In this document: in pieces, positions 60,821 through 64,000 of the stretch
Position numbering within the stretch: position 1 is the stretch's first letter
How the letters are laid out: the number at the start of each line of letters is the position of its first letter
From: Bacteroidales bacterium
GTDB taxonomy: Bacteria > Bacteroidota > Bacteroidia > Bacteroidales > UBA932
DNA length: 64,000 nt
Reading direction: 5' to 3'
NCBI GenBank assembly: GCA_023667095.1
Contig: JAMPAT010000010.1
Coordinates: forward strand, 54,931 to 118,930
Translations under genes and position numbers: made by a program
The notes under the pieces: model-generated
Told to the model about the DNA's origin: nothing
What the model saw: the letters and a program-made list of their open reading frames with translations, nothing else
Database searches by the model: none

Positions 60821-61429
60821 TTGACAGCTATGGAATATTTGATAATCATAATATCAGCGATATTTGTAAACAATATCCTGCTTTCGCAGTTCCTTGGAGT
60901 CTGTCCGTTCCTGGGCGTCTCAAACAAGCTCAGTACGGCAGTGGGAATGTCCGGTGCAGTGTGCTTTGTCATCACGCTTGCTACGCTTGTGACATATCTG
61001 ATCCAGTATTATGTCCTTGAGCCTTGCGGAATCGGCTTCATGCAGACAATTGCATTCATCCTTGTCATCGCTGCCCTTGTGCAGATGGTGGAGATTGTGC
61101 TCAAGAAGGTCAGCCCTGCGCTTTATCAGGCCCTGGGAATCTTCCTTCCGCTTATCACCACCAACTGTGCCGTACTTGGTGTAGCCCTGATTGTGGTTAC
61201 CAAGGAGTTTACATTTGGCGGTGAGCCGCACATGCTCAATCTTGGTGAGTCTGTTGTGTATGCGTTTGCCACATCGCTCGGCTTTGGCCTTGCCATGACA
61301 CTTTTTGCCGGGCTTCGTGAGCAGCTTTCACTCAACAGTGTGCCTAAGGCTTTCAAGGGTATCCCTATCGCCCTGGTGACGGCAAGTATCCTTGCGATGG
61401 CATTCATGGGATTCTCGGGACTTGTTTAG
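60821..61429 (+). CDS. rnfA: Rnf complex subunit RnfA
   Basis: The protein has 202 residues with six helices: 'FVNNILLSQFLGVCPFLGVS' and 'PALYQALGIFLPLITTNCAV', both with the conserved Cys in GVCPFLG and TTNCAVLG. The family is NqrE/RnfA. It is the last gene of the complete rnfBCDGEA set. The start at 60821 is the first in-frame; ATG at 60830 (MEYLIIIISAIFVNN) is the better start by homology. Confidence 0.95.
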   Translation: MTAMEYLIIIISAIFVNNILLSQFLGVCPFLGVSNKLSTAVGMSGAVCFVITLATLVTYLIQYYVLEPCGIGFMQTIAFILVIAALVQMVEIVLKKVSPALYQALGIFLPLITTNCAVLGVALIVVTKEFTFGGEPHMLNLGESVVYAFATSLGFGLAMTLFAGLREQLSLNSVPKAFKGIPIALVTASILAMAFMGFSGLV

Positions 61430-61455
61430 TCTCTTGGAATTCATCTGTTTTTGCT

Positions 61456-61758
61456 ATGCAGGATGATTTGAATATACAGACACCCGAATCTGCCGCCCAA
61501 TGGTATGATTTGGGTGTTTTCTATAGGCAGAATGCCCGTTTCGGTGATGCAGTCAATGCTTTTCAGAAGGCTGCTGACCTCGCCCTGGAGGAGTCTCGTG
61601 GCACTTCGGTGACAGGTGAAGCTGTGAATGGCACCGTCCCTGTAGATTGTCCGGAAATACAGCCCGTGCCGGAGACACTGAGGAGCCGTGCGTTAGCTTC
61701 AATTGAACTGATTAAGGAAATCAATGGCTTTGTAAATGTTGACCTTATGAATCCGTAA
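61456..61758 (+). CDS. small TPR-like protein
   Basis: The protein has 100 residues. The N-terminal 'AAQWYDLGVFYRQNARFGDA' followed by VNAFQKAADLAL is one tetratricopeptide repeat, and a second helical pair lies at the end ('LRSRALASIELIKEINGFV'). The linker between them is acidic and Thr/Pro-rich. It follows rnfA by 26 bases and may be in the same transcript. The function is unknown. Confidence 0.65.
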   Translation: MQDDLNIQTPESAAQWYDLGVFYRQNARFGDAVNAFQKAADLALEESRGTSVTGEAVNGTVPVDCPEIQPVPETLRSRALASIELIKEINGFVNVDLMNP

Positions 61759-61817
61759 CTTTTATTTGCAATTTTTGATTTTATTGTCTAAAATTGCAGA
61801 CAATATTGATAAAGGCC

Positions 61818-61873
61818 GTGGTACTTCGAGTCCACAACGCGATATAGGAGATCGTTCCTGTGTCGCTTTTTTG
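61818..61873 (+). promoter_or_regulatory. two tandem hairpins, the second terminator-like, before the Rpn gene
   Basis: Hairpin 1 (61818-61835) pairs GTGG-ACT with AGT-CCAC around one bulge. Hairpin 2 pairs 61839-61849 with 61856-61866 (11 bp, two G-U) around a 6-base loop and is followed by T6 at 61867-61872. It may end the rnf transcript or be an attenuator for the Rpn gene, whose ATG is 20 bases on. Confidence 0.55.
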
Positions 61874-61892
61874 TTTATAGGAGGGTGAAGTT

Positions 61893-62990
61893 ATGGAAAA
61901 TGCTGATTTTGAGATGATGCTGAATGGTAAAAACTGTTATTCAGATGCTGGATGTGGCGTCTTCATGCTGGAGGAGCCGAGGATAAAGAATATCCCTGAA
62001 AAGTCCGTTGAACGCTATGTTGACTTGCTTTCTGATGTTGGCTTTAAGCTTGTATTCGGGATGGAGGCAAACAAGGATATTATGATTGAATTGCTGAACC
62101 ATATTATCCATGACAGGAAAATAGCAGATATAGAATACCTTGACAAGGAAAAGCATGGCATCTCTGAGGTTGACAAGGACTGTGTCTTTGACCTGTACTG
62201 TGTGACGGATGACGGAAGCCGGATAATAGTTGAGGTACAGAAAAGGATGCATGACCATTATGTGGAGAGGACACTTTACTATTCTACTTTCCCGATTCGC
62301 GAGCAGATGTCGTCTGGAGACAAGGAATATCAGTTGTGCCCGATATACATAATCAGCATTCTGAAGACTCGTCTTCATGGAGTGGAACTGGGAAATCAGA
62401 TAAATAGCAGCTTCCGGATCTATGAAGACAGTACGCATGTATTGCTGACTCCGTTATATAATATTATCTTTCTTGAAATGGGAAAATTCCGGAAGACATT
62501 GGAGGAATTGGATGGAAGTATTCTTGACGGTTTCTATTATTGCATCAAGAATATGCAGAAATTATCGGAACGGCCTGCTGAATTACAGCATGATATCTTC
62601 CGCCGCTTGTTTGAGGCATGCATGATAAGTAAAATGGATAAGACAGAACAGTATAAATACAAAAAAGCTATGATGACAGAACGTGATATCTGGTGCTACA
62701 AGGAGATGGCACGTAAACATGGGTTTGCCTCAGGTGAGAAGCAAGGTATAAAGCATGGTATGAAAAAAGGGCTGAAGAAAGGACTTGAGCAGGGACTGCA
62801 ACAGGGACTGCAGCAGGGATTGGAGCAGGGATTGGAGCAGGGCATGCAGCGTGGTATGGGAAGAGGAATGGAACTTGGTGAGGAAAAGGCAAGGGGAGAT
62901 ATTGCCAGGAAAATGAAAGACCGGGGTTTTGCGGTATCGGAAATCTGCGCAATAACGGGTTTGACAGAAGCTGCTGTGGCAGGATTATAG
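61893..62990 (+). CDS. Rpn-type PD-(D/E)XK nuclease family protein
   Basis: The protein has 365 residues. The nuclease core is 'SDVGFKLVFGMEANKDIMIE', 'DLYCVTDDGSRIIVEVQKRM' (D, E-x-Q) and TLYYSTFPIREQM, typical of the recombination-promoting nuclease / PD-(D/E)XK transposase family. Residues about 285-335 are a low-complexity run of G-L-E/Q-Q-G repeats (12-base DNA repeats at 62755-62880), then a C-terminal helix-turn-helix-like end 'AVSEICAITGLTEAAVAGL'. The RBS GGAGGG is clear. It is a frequent accessory gene, often multi-copy, in Bacteroidales. Confidence 0.88.
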   Translation: MENADFEMMLNGKNCYSDAGCGVFMLEEPRIKNIPEKSVERYVDLLSDVGFKLVFGMEANKDIMIELLNHIIHDRKIADIEYLDKEKHGISEVDKDCVFDLYCVTDDGSRIIVEVQKRMHDHYVERTLYYSTFPIREQMSSGDKEYQLCPIYIISILKTRLHGVELGNQINSSFRIYEDSTHVLLTPLYNIIFLEMGKFRKTLEELDGSILDGFYYCIKNMQKLSERPAELQHDIFRRLFEACMISKMDKTEQYKYKKAMMTERDIWCYKEMARKHGFASGEKQGIKHGMKKGLKKGLEQGLQQGLQQGLEQGLEQGMQRGMGRGMELGEEKARGDIARKMKDRGFAVSEICAITGLTEAAVAGL

Positions 62991-63041
62991 GGAGGAGTGC
63001 ATCGGGGTGTCTTAGCCTGGAGAACAGGTGTCATGTAATAA

Positions 63042-63079
63042 AATACAGCCAGCAATTTTAATGAACTGCTGGCTGTATT
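63042..63079. terminator. bidirectional terminator between the Rpn and barrel genes
   Basis: AATACAGCCAGCA at 63042-63054 pairs perfectly with TGCTGGCTGTATT at 63067-63079. It lies between converging genes. Confidence 0.75.
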
Positions 63080-63101
63080 ATTTATATTTATTGTACGTCT
63101 G

Positions 63102-63572
63102 TTAGAATCTGTAGCGGACACCTATTGTAGGTATAAAACCAAAGAGTCCATCAGTATAGAATCTTGTTTCTTTGCCTGCCGCAATACCGAACTGGGGACG
63201 GAGGTCAACTGAGAGCTGGAGAGGGAACCAGAATGTATATTCAAGTCCGACCTGTCCTACAGCAGCAATTGTAAATGCACCAGAACCTGGCCACCAGTAT
63301 CCGATTGATGCACCTGGACCTGCATAGAATCCCCATTCACCCCTGTCTGTCCAAGCCGGCTGTGCAATCATGAAGTTATATGTTGCAGTAGCATTCAAGG
63401 ATGTAAAAGAGAACAGTCCGAGGTTTGCCTCAACGAAGTCCGAACCACTTACAGTGTGCTGGTAGCTGGCTTCAACTCCATATGCAAGACGTCCTCCGAT
63501 TGCCCTTGGCTGGGCATTGGCTGCGAACACTGCTGCAAGTGCAACTACAGCCACCATAATCATTTTTTTCAT
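63102..63572 (-). CDS. small outer-membrane beta-barrel protein
   Basis: The protein has 156 residues. It has a signal peptide (MKKMIMVAVVALAAVFAANA-QP) and about eight amphipathic strands: 'AYGVEASYQHTVSGSDFVEA', 'GPGASIGYWWPGSGAF', 'GLEYTFWFPLQLSVDLRPQF'. It ends GVRYRF with a terminal Phe. This is an OmpA/OmpW-like porin-type barrel; the role is unknown. A set of tandem promoter-like repeats lies upstream (63626 on). Confidence 0.8.
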   Translation of the reverse strand: MKKMIMVAVVALAAVFAANAQPRAIGGRLAYGVEASYQHTVSGSDFVEANLGLFSFTSLNATATYNFMIAQPAWTDRGEWGFYAGPGASIGYWWPGSGAFTIAAVGQVGLEYTFWFPLQLSVDLRPQFGIAAGKETRFYTDGLFGFIPTIGVRYRF

Positions 63573-63625
63573 AATAATTGAAATATTTTAGTTAATAACT
63601 TATCCGTTCCATCGTCAAATCCGTG

Positions 63626-63800
63626 CAAATATAGTCAAAAGCTGAGAGCAATCGTCAAACTTGTTTGTAAGATTGCCGAAGCCAAGACGTATATATGTGC
63701 TCCAGCACAAATATAGTCAAAAACTGAGAGCAATCGTCAAGCTTGCCTGTAAGATTGCCGAAGCCAGGACGTATATATGTACAAAGTACAAATATAGGGA
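63626..63800 (-). repeat. two 82-bp tandem repeats plus a partial third, each with a promoter-like box
   Basis: A unit starting CAAATATAGTCAAAA recurs at 63626 and 63708 (82 bases apart), and CAAATATAG occurs again at 63789. The two full units differ at few positions. Within each unit CAAATATA reads TATATTTG on the minus strand, a -7 box pointing at the barrel gene, and CAAA about 22 bases further (63656-63659) may serve as -33. GCAATC...GATTGC gives a small hairpin in each unit. Confidence 0.65.
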
Positions 63801-64000
63801 TTTTTGATAAAACAATGTATTGACGATACTAAAAGCCGTGCCATAATATGGCAATATCAAGTCCTGCCATTATAAAACTGGAATATCTCATCAATATGTC
63901 TGGAAGACAGAAAAGTCATTCTGTCCAGTCAATCCACTGAACCATAATGCCTTTAAGATAATCAACGCAAATTTATAGTGTTACTTCACTCTCCAGGCGT
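63801..64000. other. non-coding end of the window
   Basis: I see no gene on either strand. A bulged hairpin may form near 63900-63925 (CTGGA..ACAGAA with TTCTGTCCAG), but its role is unclear. Confidence 0.4.

Noticed and set aside
1..64000. CRISPR array
   Set aside because: No regular short repeats with spacers; the only tandem repeats are the 82-bp units, the coding repeats in the Rpn gene and the AT-rich trio.

Overview
The window reads as a chromosomal segment of a member of the order Bacteroidales. The evidence is a SusC/SusD pair, lipoproteins with Bacteroidetes-type lipoboxes, a subtilase with a type IX secretion (T9SS) tail, a complete rnfBCDGEA operon headed by an RseC-family gene, a tgt-lptF pair, and many promoters of the Bacteroidales form TAnnTTTG. 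I cannot name the family or genus from the sequence. I saw no intact tRNA, rRNA, CRISPR array, integrase or IS transposase; the Rpn-type gene at 61893 belongs to a family also annotated as putative transposases.

Layout. (1) 1-9300 (+): the end of a SusC receptor, SusD, a HExxH metallohydrolase lipoprotein, a DUF4302 lipoprotein, a frameshifted repeat lipoprotein, an S8 peptidase with a T9SS tail and a PorV-like barrel; this looks like a peptide or protein capture operon. (2) 9750-12368 (+): an EEP-family lipoprotein, then an OmpR-type regulator and histidine kinase. (3) 12377-15871 (-): a Tat-type Fe-S aldo/keto reductase, a NapH-like polyferredoxin membrane protein and a short SSB. (4) 16224-19628 (+): a zinc-ribbon protein, an M3 peptidase lipoprotein and a frameshifted GIN/DUF2807 protein. 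(5) 19660-31712 (-): a long non-contractile phage-tail cluster. It holds a tail tube protein, gpG/gpGT-type chaperones with a U UUU UUC slippery site, a short tape measure, a Dit-like protein, a 1,408-residue tail-tip protein, an XkdW-like protein, an M15 lysin and a spanin-like membrane protein. No head, portal, terminase, integrase or replication gene lies on either side. Two paralogous lipoprotein genes with their own promoters, and an orphan tape-measure C-terminus, sit inside it on a duplicated cassette. (6) 32374-36943: an AT-rich defence island with a RloA/RloB (AbiL-like) pair, a truncated CBASS-type nucleotidyltransferase, an inverted fragment of a type ISP restriction enzyme, and a DUF4143 ATPase. 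(7) 37173-49274: core genes for a nucleoside transporter, Tgt, LptF, IlvE, IlvA, thiamine pyrophosphokinase, an LptG-Fmt fusion and AlaRS. (8) 49380-61429 (+): two M23 peptidases, MerR, a Nif3-like protein, a CT398-type zinc-ribbon protein, DnaB, a DUF3108 protein, RseC and the Rnf complex. (9) 61456-64000: a small TPR-like protein, an Rpn-type PD-(D/E)XK nuclease, a small outer-membrane barrel and a tandem 82-bp repeat.

The strongest candidate for something undescribed is the tail-only cluster. It is either the surviving tail module of a prophage or an F-type (flexible, non-contractile) tailocin with built-in lipoprotein morons. Other unusual points are the LptG-Fmt fusion, a 12-cysteine tail on RnfG, the loss of the zinc cysteines in Tgt, and the scrambled defence genes. 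Two genes, at about 5540 and about 19275, each carry an apparent one-base loss; these could be real mutations or assembly errors.
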